A program made the translations under genes and the position numbers. The notes under the pieces were generated by a model. That model was not told where the DNA came from. It did not search any database and worked only from the letters and a program-made list of their open reading frames with translations. Shown piece by piece: positions 7,619-15,997 of a stretch of 21,724 nucleotides of DNA. The stretch covers positions 1 to 21,724 of IMG/VR virus record IMGVR_UViG_3300046500_000261. One strand, written 5' to 3'. The stretch comes from a virus. Numbering within the stretch: the stretch's first letter is position 1; each line of letters starts with the position of its first letter.

Positions 7619-7951
7619 ATGAGCGAACAGATGGAAGTGGTTGCGCGCGATGAGGCGGCCGTGGAGCGCGTGCAGGAGGGCGAGCGCGTGTATCTGCTCT
7701 TGCACGATCTTGTGATGCGGCCGTGGCCGAACCCCGAGAACATTCTCGCGGTGCTCGATGAGGTGTTGCCCGGTCTGGAAGTGTCGCGCGAGCAGGCCGT
7801 GAAAATCGGCATGAGGCTCGGGCAGCTAGAGAACCGGGATTGCGAGCGCATCATGCTCGGCTCGCAACCGTGCGTGCCGACGGGGCCTTTTCTCATCAAC
7901 CGCTATGCGCCGCTTTACCGCCGGCGCGACACGGACGCGGCGCGCTCGTGA
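7619..7951 (+). CDS. Hypothetical protein (110 aa)
   Basis: The start is set at ATG 7619, which has AGGA 9 nt upstream, in preference to the in-frame ATG at 7604 that overlaps this ribosome site. The product is mostly helical and acidic in its first half (MSEQMEVVARDEAAVERVQE) and ends in a basic tail. No family is recognised. It is the first gene after promoter P1. Its stop overlaps the GTG start of the next gene (GTGA), so the downstream run is probably translated in a coupled way. Confidence 0.7.
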   Translation: MSEQMEVVARDEAAVERVQEGERVYLLLHDLVMRPWPNPENILAVLDEVLPGLEVSREQAVKIGMRLGQLENRDCERIMLGSQPCVPTGPFLINRYAPLYRRRDTDAARS

Positions 7952-8178
7952 AAGTGATTGTCCCTGTACTGGCGATTGCGGCGGCCTGCAACCTTGGCAT
8001 CGCCGCAATCGAGCAATGGGCGCTCGATGCGAGCTTTGATGAGACGTGCTCGATTGATGACGCCCATATCTGCACCGATAGCCTTGCGTATCTCGAGCTT
8101 CGCGGCTCGGATGACGCGAATCCGTTTTCCGTCCCTTTACGTGGTGAGCACCATGAAAAGACTTTGTACCGACGATGA
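7948..8178 (+). CDS. Small exported or membrane-anchored hypothetical protein (76 aa)
   Basis: The GTG start at 7948 overlaps the preceding stop. The product begins with a short hydrophobic segment (VIVPVLAIAAACNLGIAA), consistent with a signal peptide or signal anchor. The Cys in AIAAAC is a poor lipobox because there is no L, V or I at the -3 position. The remaining 55 residues are acidic, with two Cys (TCSIDDAHIC) that could form a disulfide outside the cytoplasm. The end overlaps the next gene by 26 nt in another frame. Function is unknown. Confidence 0.6.
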   Translation: MKVIVPVLAIAAACNLGIAAIEQWALDASFDETCSIDDAHICTDSLAYLELRGSDDANPFSVPLRGEHHEKTLYRR

Positions 8179-8497
8179 ATTGCGCGAGCGCGTCCGCGCG
8201 CACCTAAAAGCGCACGGCCCGCAACGCACACGCACGCTCGCGAACAATGCGGGCCTTCCATACAACCGAACGCTTGCGCTCTTGCCGGTGATGGTGACTG
8301 AGGGCTTGCTCGAGGAGGTGCCCGGCGGCGTGCATCGCGGCGTGCCGTGCTCGGCGTATCAGGTGCCCGGCGAGCGGCGCGCGCTCTATGGCTCGGCGCG
8401 GCCGTCGTTTGGCGGCGCGCTTGCACTCGAGGCCATGCAGGCGGCGGCGCGCGCGCGGCTCATCGCCCAATCACATTCATTGCGGGTAGCAGCATGA
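8153..8497 (+). CDS. Winged-helix DNA-binding protein (114 aa)
   Basis: The start is taken at ATG 8153 (MKRLCTDDELRERV); the open frame further upstream overlaps the previous gene. Residues about 10-70 read as a winged helix: a first helix (ELRERVRAHLKAHG), then an HTH (RTLANNAGLPYNRTLALLPV), then VTEGLLEEVPG and a wing around GVPCSAYQVP. The C-terminal 40 residues are alanine- and arginine-rich. Likely role is a phage transcription factor. It sits beside a second winged-helix gene at 8494 (ATGA overlap), so the two may act as a pair. Confidence 0.6.
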   Translation: MKRLCTDDELRERVRAHLKAHGPQRTRTLANNAGLPYNRTLALLPVMVTEGLLEEVPGGVHRGVPCSAYQVPGERRALYGSARPSFGGALALEAMQAAARARLIAQSHSLRVAA

Positions 8498-8835
8498 GGA
8501 TCAAACGAAGCGGGAACGGTCGCGCGGGCCTGCGCGAGCGCATCGAATGGCTTTTGCCGGTCATCCAGTCAGGGCGGTACGGCATCATTTCCACGCGCAA
8601 TAAGCAACTCGAGCGCGACTATTGCGACGCCACCGGTGCGCCGCTCATCGCGTATCAGGGCGGGCCGCGCGCCAAGCAACTAAATTCCGACTTGGGCGAG
8701 CTTGCCGAGCGCGGTCTGCTCGAGCGCCAGTTGCACACGCCGCGCGGCGCCTCGCTCACGTACTACGTGTACACGCTCACCGAGCAGGGCGCCGAGGAGG
8801 CGAGGGCGTTGATGAGCGAGGAGGTGCCAGCGTGA
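8494..8835 (+). CDS. Winged-helix (MarR/PadR-style) DNA-binding protein (113 aa)
   Basis: The ATG overlaps the upstream stop (ATGA). After a basic N-terminus (MRIKRSGNGRAGLRERIEWL) comes an HTH-like region with TRNKQLERDY and AKQLNSDLGELAERGLLERQ. A beta wing ends in YYVYTLTEQGAEEARALM, the typical ending of MarR/PadR-like winged helices. This suggests a regulator or a DNA-binding accessory protein. It overlaps the GTG start of the next gene by 4 nt. Confidence 0.6.
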   Translation: MRIKRSGNGRAGLRERIEWLLPVIQSGRYGIISTRNKQLERDYCDATGAPLIAYQGGPRAKQLNSDLGELAERGLLERQLHTPRGASLTYYVYTLTEQGAEEARALMSEEVPA

Positions 8836-9557
8836 GCGATTCGAACTGGCACGCCGCGCTCGAGATATTGCGCGAGGAGCCCGAGCACGAACCCGGCAAG
8901 CGCGATGAGCCGGCGCCCGAGGACACGCCGCCGTTGCCCGTCACGCCGCCGGTGCCGCTCAATGACGCGCTCGTGGCCGCCGAGGACATAGCGCAACGCG
9001 CGATCACACGCGCGGGCTATGAGTTGACGGGATACGTGCTTACGCAGCGCACGCGCGGCTCGAAGTGCGTGATCGACGGCAAGACGGCCGCATGGCTCAA
9101 CGCGGACGCGGCGAAAGACTTGCTGCAATGGAAGCGGCCGAAGCCCGCGCCGTGGGTCGATCAGGCGCCGCCGGAATCCGAGGACGAAGTAGAGCGCCAT
9201 ATGCGCGTGCTCGCAAACCGGCTTGGCATCCCGTTCAATTCGACGGTGCCGCATAACACCGGGTTTTTCGTGCCGGGCGTAAGGAATGCCTATCCGACCG
9301 CATGGGAGGCGATTGAGGCGCTTTTCGAGCTGGTCTATACCTCGCCCGATGCCACCGTGTACCGGCCCGGAAAGGCGGCCCGCGCGTCGGGCGTCATCGT
9401 CATTAGTGGCAACGTCACGGTGAGCGGCGATATCGTCGCGGCGCCGCCGCTCGGCATGGGCCCGGCGCCCGTCGGCGTGGCAGGCGAGCGCATGAGCACG
9501 CCCAAGCCGAAAGCGCCGCCGCCGGCCGTCGAGACGCCTCAAATGGGCTTGTTCTGA
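8832..9557 (+). CDS. Hypothetical protein (241 aa) ending in clamp-binding-like QMGLF
   Basis: The GTG start overlaps the previous stop by GTGA. The first 45 residues are Pro/Glu-rich and probably disordered. A folded region follows with LTGYVLTQRTRGSKCVIDGK, then KDLLQWKRPKPAPWV, then FFVPGVRNAYPTAWEAIEAL. Next comes SGVIVISGNVTVSGDIVAA, and after it a Pro-rich linker. The last five residues are QMGLF (237-241), a near match to the beta-clamp-binding consensus QL[SD]LF. The disordered linker plus terminal motif is how clamp-tethered proteins such as Pol II are built. The enzyme or cargo is not recognised. It is the last gene before the TA-like pair and shares a closely related C-terminal motif with the product of 7050-7271. 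Confidence 0.65.
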   Translation: MSDSNWHAALEILREEPEHEPGKRDEPAPEDTPPLPVTPPVPLNDALVAAEDIAQRAITRAGYELTGYVLTQRTRGSKCVIDGKTAAWLNADAAKDLLQWKRPKPAPWVDQAPPESEDEVERHMRVLANRLGIPFNSTVPHNTGFFVPGVRNAYPTAWEAIEALFELVYTSPDATVYRPGKAARASGVIVISGNVTVSGDIVAAPPLGMGPAPVGVAGERMSTPKPKAPPPAVETPQMGLF

Positions 9558-9582
9558 AAAACCCAACCGGATAGGTTATTAT
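9549..9582 (+). promoter_or_regulatory. Candidate promoter for the DUF4160/DUF2442 pair
   Basis: TTGTTC (9549-9554) with TAGGTT (9572-9577) at a 17-nt spacing, or a better -10 TATTAT at 9577-9582 without a good -35, lies just before the DUF4160 ATG at 9589. If TATTAT is the -10, transcription would start at or near the ATG, giving a leaderless toxin message. AACC-GGATA-GGTT is a small inverted repeat here (9564-9577) that could be an autoregulatory operator. Confidence 0.35.
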
Positions 9583-9588
9583 CAGGCT

Positions 9589-9840
9589 ATGGCAAACGTC
9601 CTCAACGTCGGCAACCTCAACGTCCATATCTATCCGAACGATCACCGGCCGGCGCACATTCACGTGAGAGGGCCGGGCTATGAATTGGTTCTCATCTTGA
9701 ATTGCCCGGACGGGCCGCTCGAGTTGCGCGAGGTTAAGGGCAAGGTCACGAACAGCGAGATTCGCCGCGCGGCGCGCTTGATCGAGCCGCACCTTACGGC
9801 GCTTTGCATCGAATGGAGGCATAAACATGGAAATTACTGA
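9589..9840 (+). CDS. DUF4160 protein, toxin-like partner of a TA-type pair
   Basis: The 83-aa product has the DUF4160 signature: NVHIYPNDHRPAHIHVRGPG, corresponding to the family's IYxxDHxPPHxHV. It then has YELVLILNCPDGPLELREVKG and a helical end (SEIRRAARLIEPHLTALC) of typical length. DUF4160 genes commonly precede DUF2442 genes and are predicted to be toxin-antitoxin pairs. Biochemical function is poorly known, so toxicity is inferred. No ribosome site lies before ATG 9589. The stop overlaps the next start by 14 nt, which points to translational coupling with the partner. Confidence 0.8.
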   Translation: MANVLNVGNLNVHIYPNDHRPAHIHVRGPGYELVLILNCPDGPLELREVKGKVTNSEIRRAARLIEPHLTALCIEWRHKHGNY

Positions 9841-10231
9841 CGCTCAAATTGCAGCGGCACGCGTGCGCGGCGAGCACGTTGGTCCGTGCGCGGTCGCGGC
9901 GCGTTATGTCGCGTCGCGCGAAAGCCTCGAGGTGGAGTTTGACAACGGCGTGCGCATCGCGGTGCCAACGCATCTGATTCAGGGCTTGGCCGAAGCGAAA
10001 CCCGCCGAGTTGAAAGCAATCGAGATTAGCCCGGCGGGTTGGGGCCTGCACTTCCCGGCCATCAATGCGGACGTGTATGCGCCGGCGTTTTTCGAGGGCG
10101 TCTATGGCTCCAAGGTTTGGATGAAAAACCTCGCCAAAATGGGCGGCGAGGCGCGCTCGGAACTGAAGGCGGCAGCGGCGCGCAAAAACGGCGCGAAGGG
10201 CGGGCGCCCGCGCAAGGAGGTGGCCGCATGA
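9827..10231 (+). CDS. DUF2442 protein, antitoxin-like partner
   Basis: This 134-aa protein has a DUF2442 domain at about residues 30-90: ESLEVEFDNGVRIAVPTHL, then an ELKAIEISPAGWGLHFP strand and INADVYAPAFFEGVYG. A basic tail ends in ARKNGAKGGRPRK, a frequent C-terminal DNA-binding-like extension in this family. Such proteins are predicted antitoxins and autoregulators of DUF4160/DUF2442 modules. A strong ribosome site (GGAGG at 9815-9819) lies 7 nt before ATG 9827, unlike the upstream toxin-like gene. The stop overlaps the next ATG by 4 nt. Confidence 0.8.
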   Translation: MEITDAQIAAARVRGEHVGPCAVAARYVASRESLEVEFDNGVRIAVPTHLIQGLAEAKPAELKAIEISPAGWGLHFPAINADVYAPAFFEGVYGSKVWMKNLAKMGGEARSELKAAAARKNGAKGGRPRKEVAA

Positions 10232-10551
10232 ACAAGCCCAACATCGACGATACGAACTACTTTCGCACGTTGGCAGCAAACGACGCGCCGCCGCGCGAGG
10301 AGTCCGTGGCCGAGCCCGATCCGTTTAAGGTGCGGCACGGCGAGACGCGATCATGGGTCATCGAGCCGCGTTGCGAGCGCATCGGGCAGAAGTGGCGCGC
10401 GAACTCGTATGCCGAGCGGCATCCTACCGAGGACGGCGACGATCAGGGCGACGCGCTCACGTTCTCGGACTTGGGCGATTACGACACAGAGCCCGAGGCG
10501 GTCACGCGCGCAATGACGTGGACGCAGCAGTGGATTGAGGAAAACGGTTGA
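10228..10551 (+). CDS. Hypothetical acidic protein (107 aa), end of first accessory cassette
   Basis: ATG 10228 overlaps the previous stop and is preceded by AAGGAGG (10214-10220). The product is acidic and polar (DEs throughout, e.g. EDGDDQGDALTFSDLGDYD), with a likely helical end (AVTRAMTWTQQWIEENG) and no Cys-based zinc site. No family is recognised. It is the last rightward gene before a bidirectional terminator and lies in the same run as the DUF4160/DUF2442 pair, so it may be a third component or an unrelated small gene. Confidence 0.65.
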   Translation: MNKPNIDDTNYFRTLAANDAPPREESVAEPDPFKVRHGETRSWVIEPRCERIGQKWRANSYAERHPTEDGDDQGDALTFSDLGDYDTEPEAVTRAMTWTQQWIEENG

Positions 10552-10553
10552 AA

Positions 10554-10579
10554 AAAGGGCCCCAGTTTTGGGGCCCTTT
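10554..10579. terminator. Bidirectional intrinsic terminator between convergent genes
   Basis: AAAGGGCCCCA pairs with TGGGGCCCTTT around a GTTT loop, an 11-bp stem with A-tract before and T-tract after. It begins 3 nt after the stop of the rightward gene and ends 4 nt before the stop of the leftward fibre gene, so it can end both transcripts. Confidence 0.85.
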
Positions 10580-10583
10580 CTCG

Positions 10584-13498
<2,915 letters not shown>

Positions 13499-13502
<4 letters not shown>

Positions 13503-13894
13503 ACTGCGACTCCGAGAGTAATGAGCACGTCACCGCGCACGACGGGAACAGGAATGCCCGCCTCGTTGGTGATGCGAAGTTCATAGACGCCCGCCTTGTA
13601 TTGCGGAGCGGAGGAAGGGGAGCCGGTGATAGGGCGCGCGCCTGCGAGCGGCGCGAGCTTGGCGATGTTCTCGGCCGAGAAAAGGCTCACGATCTGGCGC
13701 GCGTAGGTCTGAATCTCGCCGGCCGCGCTCGTGAGTTCGAACAGCAGCGCGCCGCCGATCTTGTCGCGCACCACGAGGTGCCCGGTCGTGTCGGACGTGT
13801 CGTAATACCGGCCGCTCTTATCGGCCCAGTCGGACACGGCAAACTCGCGCGGCACGCCCTGATCGAATTCGAGGTTGAAAGTCGGTGTTGTCAT
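13499..13894 (-). CDS. Small beta-rich fibre-associated protein (131 aa)
   Basis: The start is ATG 13894-13892 ([13 protein letters not shown]). The pattern is [14 protein letters not shown], then [18 protein letters not shown], then [15 protein letters not shown] and [12 protein letters not shown]. It resembles small phage proteins that often sit directly before tail-fibre or spike genes and are probably adaptor/collar subunits. That resemblance is from pattern memory and not from a search. The gene is the first of a two-gene leftward unit with the collagen-SGNH fibre, overlapping by ATGA. A variant motif, TAGGAGAACTA, lies 37 nt upstream of the start. Confidence 0.65.
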
Positions 13895-13930
13895 TGGTCT
13901 GTGAGGCGTGATCGGTTGGGGTTGCGCCGT

Positions 13931-13941
13931 TAGTTCTCCTA
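13931..13941 (-). promoter_or_regulatory. Variant TAGGAGAACTA motif before the collagen-fibre unit
   Basis: The minus strand reads TAGGAGAACTA, 37 nt before ATG 13894. It differs from TAGGAAAACGC at three positions. Its first bases form the end of a TGATTA -10-like hexamer, which has TTGCTA 17 nt upstream (13968-13963). Confidence 0.45.
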
Positions 13942-13978
13942 ATCAGTTGACATAAAGCGAATTAGCAACCGATTAGGA
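13937..13978. promoter_or_regulatory. Near-palindromic overlapping divergent promoters
   Basis: TCCTAATCAGTTG (13937-13949) and CAACCGATTAGGA (13966-13978) are inverted copies with 12 of 13 matches around a 16-nt centre. Rightward: TTGACA (13947-13952), 17 nt, CGATTA (13970-13975). Leftward: TTGCTA, 17 nt, TGATTA (13945-13940). The -35 regions overlap face to face, so firing in one direction could hinder the other. Confidence 0.6.
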
Positions 13979-13984
13979 AAACTC
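13974..13984 (+). promoter_or_regulatory. TAGGAAAACTC motif, rightward
   Basis: TAGGAAAACTC on the plus strand directly follows the rightward -10-like CGATTA. It lies about 300 nt before the first gene of the second cassette (14278). Between it and that gene I see only the opposing motif at 14117, the P2 promoter and a small hairpin CTCAC-CCAT-GTGAG (14067-14080); no further gene is visible. Confidence 0.4.
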
Positions 13985-14116
13985 GCCGGGAAGGCGGAAA
14001 GGTGCGCGAATCCGACTATCCGCGCGGTGTTGCTTTGCTTTGCGGACTTCGCGCTGCGGTCTATGGCTCACCCATGTGAGAAACAGCTTACGGCCCGCCG
14101 TCAGTGATACTTGTGT

Positions 14117-14127
14117 GCGTTTTCCTA
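14117..14127 (-). promoter_or_regulatory. TAGGAAAACGC motif, leftward, distal to the collagen-fibre unit
   Basis: The minus strand reads TAGGAAAACGC in an AT-rich stretch, 223 nt upstream of the gene at 13894. It may be a second leftward start or an additional factor site in the 383-nt divergent intergenic region 13895-14277. Confidence 0.4.
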
Positions 14128-14156
14128 CACGGATATTCAGATTTCAATAAAAATAC

Positions 14157-14185
14157 TTGCGTTTCAAAACGTGAGCGCATACATT
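14157..14185 (+). promoter_or_regulatory. Sigma70-like promoter P2 with shared 15-mer
   Basis: TTGCGT (14157-14162), 17 nt, TACATT (14180-14185). The stretch AACGTGAGCGCATAC (14168-14182) is identical to that of P1 at 7572-7586. Start near 14192 would leave about 85 nt of leader before ATG 14278. Confidence 0.6.
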
Positions 14186-14277
14186 ATGAACACAGCAGCA
14201 ACGCAGCGAGGCCGGAACAAGTCACCGGCGGCGCGACGCGAAACCCCGATCCAGACCAATCATTGAGGACTAGCAAA

Positions 14278-14580
14278 ATGAAAAAAATCGCATCCGTCAT
14301 CGTCGCCCTGATCGCCCGCCGCAACGCCGCTCGCAACGATGAGCGCGCTCGTTGGGCCGCCATCAAAAACGCCGCCGTCACGCCCGCCGCGCGCGCCGCC
14401 ATCGCGTACACCGAGGAAGCCGCACAGGAGGCCGTGCGCGATATGTTCGGCCCGCACGCGCTGCTCTATCCGAGCGCGGCCGTGCTCACCGCGTTCGCCG
14501 CCTTCGCCATCGAGCAGTATCCGAACGCTGCGCGCGAGACGCCCGCCGTGCAGGCAATCGGCCGCTTCGCCGCGATCTAA
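14278..14580 (+). CDS. Hypothetical protein (100 aa), first gene of second cassette
   Basis: The start is set at ATG 14278 with GAGGA about 8 nt upstream. The longer open frame to 14104 crosses promoter P2 and is not coding. The product is alanine- and arginine-rich and helical (IVALIARRNAARNDERARWA), with a mildly hydrophobic stretch (YPSAAVLTAFAAFAIEQYP) that may be a weak membrane or amphipathic helix. No family is recognised. As the first gene after P2 it is likely expressed early. Confidence 0.6.
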   Translation: MKKIASVIVALIARRNAARNDERARWAAIKNAAVTPAARAAIAYTEEAAQEAVRDMFGPHALLYPSAAVLTAFAAFAIEQYPNAARETPAVQAIGRFAAI

Positions 14581-14607
14581 GCCCCGTCCACAAAGGAGTT
14601 CGCCGCG

Positions 14608-14775
14608 ATGCTGCGCTTTCTGAAAACCCTGTTCGCGATCTACGGCGCGTGTATCGCCGTGATGTATGCGGCCGGAATGCTCGGCATCGGCGAGTTCCGC
14701 ATGTTCTACGGCACATCGGCCACGCTCGCCGAGCGCGTGTCGCAGACGTGCGCTGCATGGCACGCGGACAAGTAA
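14608..14775 (+). CDS. Tiny membrane protein (55 aa)
   Basis: ATG 14608 is preceded by AAGGAG at 14593-14598. The 55-aa product has one hydrophobic segment (LKTLFAIYGACIAVMYAAGM) near the N-terminus and a polar end with one Cys (QTCAAWHADK). It likely spans the inner membrane once. No family is recognised; it belongs to a run of four tiny membrane proteins. Confidence 0.6.
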   Translation: MLRFLKTLFAIYGACIAVMYAAGMLGIGEFRMFYGTSATLAERVSQTCAAWHADK

Positions 14776-14825
14776 GCCGCGCGCCCCGAGCCCGGTTTTT
14801 CACACAACCTCAAAGGAGGTCCGCA

Positions 14826-14969
14826 ATGCTGTTGGCGTTGAAGGCGTTTCTCGCATCCGTAAGCATCGTCACGATCTTTAGCGTGCCGGCGGTGGCCGTC
14901 GGCGCGGGCGGCCTGATCGTGTTGATCTCCGGGCACCACGGCGGCGGCGGCTTTGTCTGCCGAGGCTAA
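14826..14969 (+). CDS. Tiny membrane protein (47 aa)
   Basis: A strong AAGGAGGT (14813-14820) lies 5 nt before ATG 14826. The product is almost wholly hydrophobic (LKAFLASVSIVTIFSVPAV and GAGGLIVLIS), possibly a hairpin of two short segments. It ends in an unusual HHGGGGFVCRG tail, which could bind metal or be a flexible tail. Function is unknown. Confidence 0.6.
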   Translation: MLLALKAFLASVSIVTIFSVPAVAVGAGGLIVLISGHHGGGGFVCRG

Positions 14970-14990
14970 TGCGCTCATGAGGTAGTCGAA

Positions 14991-15018
14991 TCGCCCTCTT
15001 TCGAGAGGGCGAGCGCCC
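14991..15018 (+). other. Two overlapping hairpins, possible weak terminator or attenuator
   Basis: TCGCCCTC (14991-14998) pairs with GAGGGCGA (15005-15012). GGGCG (15007-15011) can instead pair with CGCCC (15014-15018), so the two stems exclude each other. No U-tract follows, so strong termination is doubtful. It lies in a 165-nt gap between the 47-aa and 42-aa genes, just before another promoter-like region. Confidence 0.35.
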
Positions 15019-15029
15019 TTCCCTATTTG

Positions 15030-15064
15030 TGGTATGTAAGCGTTCGCTACCACACGCATACGAT
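15030..15064 (+). promoter_or_regulatory. Promoter/operator region before the 42-aa gene
   Basis: CGCATACGAT (15055-15064) matches the -10 end of P1, but no good -35 lies 17 nt upstream. GTGGTA (15030-15035) and TACCAC (15048-15053) form an inverted repeat that could be an activator or repressor site replacing the -35. The TAGGAAAACGC motif follows directly. Confidence 0.4.
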
Positions 15065-15075
15065 TAGGAAAACGC
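15065..15075 (+). promoter_or_regulatory. TAGGAAAACGC motif, rightward
   Basis: This is an exact TAGGAAAACGC copy on the plus strand, 60 nt before ATG 15135, directly after a TACGAT -10-like hexamer. It is the only exact copy that drives rightward genes, so the second half of this cassette may also be switched on late. Confidence 0.45.
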
Positions 15076-15134
15076 GCATTTGCTTGAGCACAACACGCAT
15101 CAAACTTAGTATTTTCGTCTTGTAAGGAAACACC

Positions 15135-15263
15135 ATGTTCGTAGCTGGCCTGTTTGTCGGCGTGTTGATTGGTTGCTCGCTTGCCGTTGTGATCGTTGCG
15201 TGCGCGCGTGGTTGGGCGCGTGAGAATGGGGAATATGACCGCGCGTTGAATAGCGCGGCGTGA
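15135..15263 (+). CDS. Tiny membrane protein (42 aa)
   Basis: ATG 15135 has AAGGAAA upstream (15124-15130). The 42-aa product has one strong transmembrane segment (FVAGLFVGVLIGCSLAVVIV) and a short cytoplasmic tail (RGWARENGEYDRALNSAA). No family is recognised. It shares the setting of the neighbouring tiny membrane proteins. Confidence 0.6.
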   Translation: MFVAGLFVGVLIGCSLAVVIVACARGWARENGEYDRALNSAA

Positions 15264-15293
15264 CACGAACAATAAATAACCGAGGACTCACCC

Positions 15294-15530
15294 ATGATTA
15301 TCTTCAAGAAACCGCTCTATATCCGCGTGATCGACGCAATCGCAATCGGCATCCTTATGGGCGCGGCTTATGCCGCTATCCCGTTTCTCGCAATGCGCAA
15401 CTGGCAGGAAGCCGGCGGCCTGAAACGCGCCGCCTACCCGGTGGCGTTCGTTGCCCTGCGCGTGCTCATCGCCCTAACGTTTCCGCTCTACGCCCTGCGC
15501 TCGCGCATTGAAGGTCGGAGGCTCGGATGA
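15294..15530 (+). CDS. Small membrane protein (78 aa)
   Basis: ATG 15294 follows CCGAGGAC. Two hydrophobic segments are visible: IDAIAIGILMGAAYAAIPFL and VAFVALRVLIALTFPLYAL, joined by a polar loop with KRAAYP. The basic end RSRIEGRR suggests that both termini face the cytoplasm. The stop overlaps the next ATG (ATGA). Function is unknown; interference with lysis or superinfection exclusion is only a guess from size and setting. Confidence 0.65.
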   Translation: MIIFKKPLYIRVIDAIAIGILMGAAYAAIPFLAMRNWQEAGGLKRAAYPVAFVALRVLIALTFPLYALRSRIEGRRLG

Positions 15531-15997
15531 GCGAACTTCGCAGCATGGAGCAGATTGTGGCGGCGCGTGACGCAACCCTCGCCATCTATCGAGACTCATC
15601 GGAGGACGTGCGCCGAGCGGCCGAGAACGCCGTGCAATACATGCTCGCCGAGTTGCAGGCAAACAATGGTGCGCCCGCGCCCGCCGATTTTGTCGAGTGG
15701 TTCGCGCGCAACTATCCGCGCGATTGCGTCATTTCTGATCCGTCATGGCACGCGCCGAAAATCTTTCGCGTCGCGCGCAACTGCATCGAGGCGGATCGCG
15801 CCGAGCACATCGAGCGCACCGAGAAAGAGGCCGCCAAGGCGCGCGCGCTCGTGCCGGCCGTGCGCGCGCAAGAGTACGTCTCTGATCGGCCGTACTCCAA
15901 GGGCCAAGTCTTTTTTGAGTTCGTCGTCTTGGATCGCGCGAAGTTGCGAGACGGTGACGTGCTTTATCTCTCACCGTCGGAAGGAAAAGCAGCATGA
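15527..15997 (+). CDS. Hypothetical protein (156 aa)
   Basis: The start overlaps the upstream stop by 4 nt. The N-terminal half is helical (MEQIVAARDATLAIYRDSSE and VRRAAENAVQYMLAELQ). The middle has FVEWFARNYPRDCVISDPSW, and the C-terminus has a short beta region (GQVFFEFVVLDRAKLRDGDV). No family is recognised. It is coupled by ATGA to the MazG-like gene, so it may work in the same nucleotide-related step; that is inference from adjacency. Confidence 0.65.
   Translation: MSELRSMEQIVAARDATLAIYRDSSEDVRRAAENAVQYMLAELQANNGAPAPADFVEWFARNYPRDCVISDPSWHAPKIFRVARNCIEADRAEHIERTEKEAAKARALVPAVRAQEYVSDRPYSKGQVFFEFVVLDRAKLRDGDVLYLSPSEGKAA

Noticed and set aside
7948-8178. A spanin or lysis lipoprotein
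   Set aside because: The lipobox is poor (Ala at -3), no partner Rz-like gene or endolysin is present, and the residues after the hydrophobic segment do not resemble spanins.
14104-14277. A longer N-terminus for the 100-aa protein at 14278
   Set aside because: This stretch contains promoter P2 and the TAGGAAAACGC site, and ATG 14278 has its own ribosome site.
13895-14277. A phage attachment site or replication origin in the 383-nt intergenic region
   Set aside because: I see promoters and inverted repeats but no integrase gene, iteron array, or replication protein nearby.
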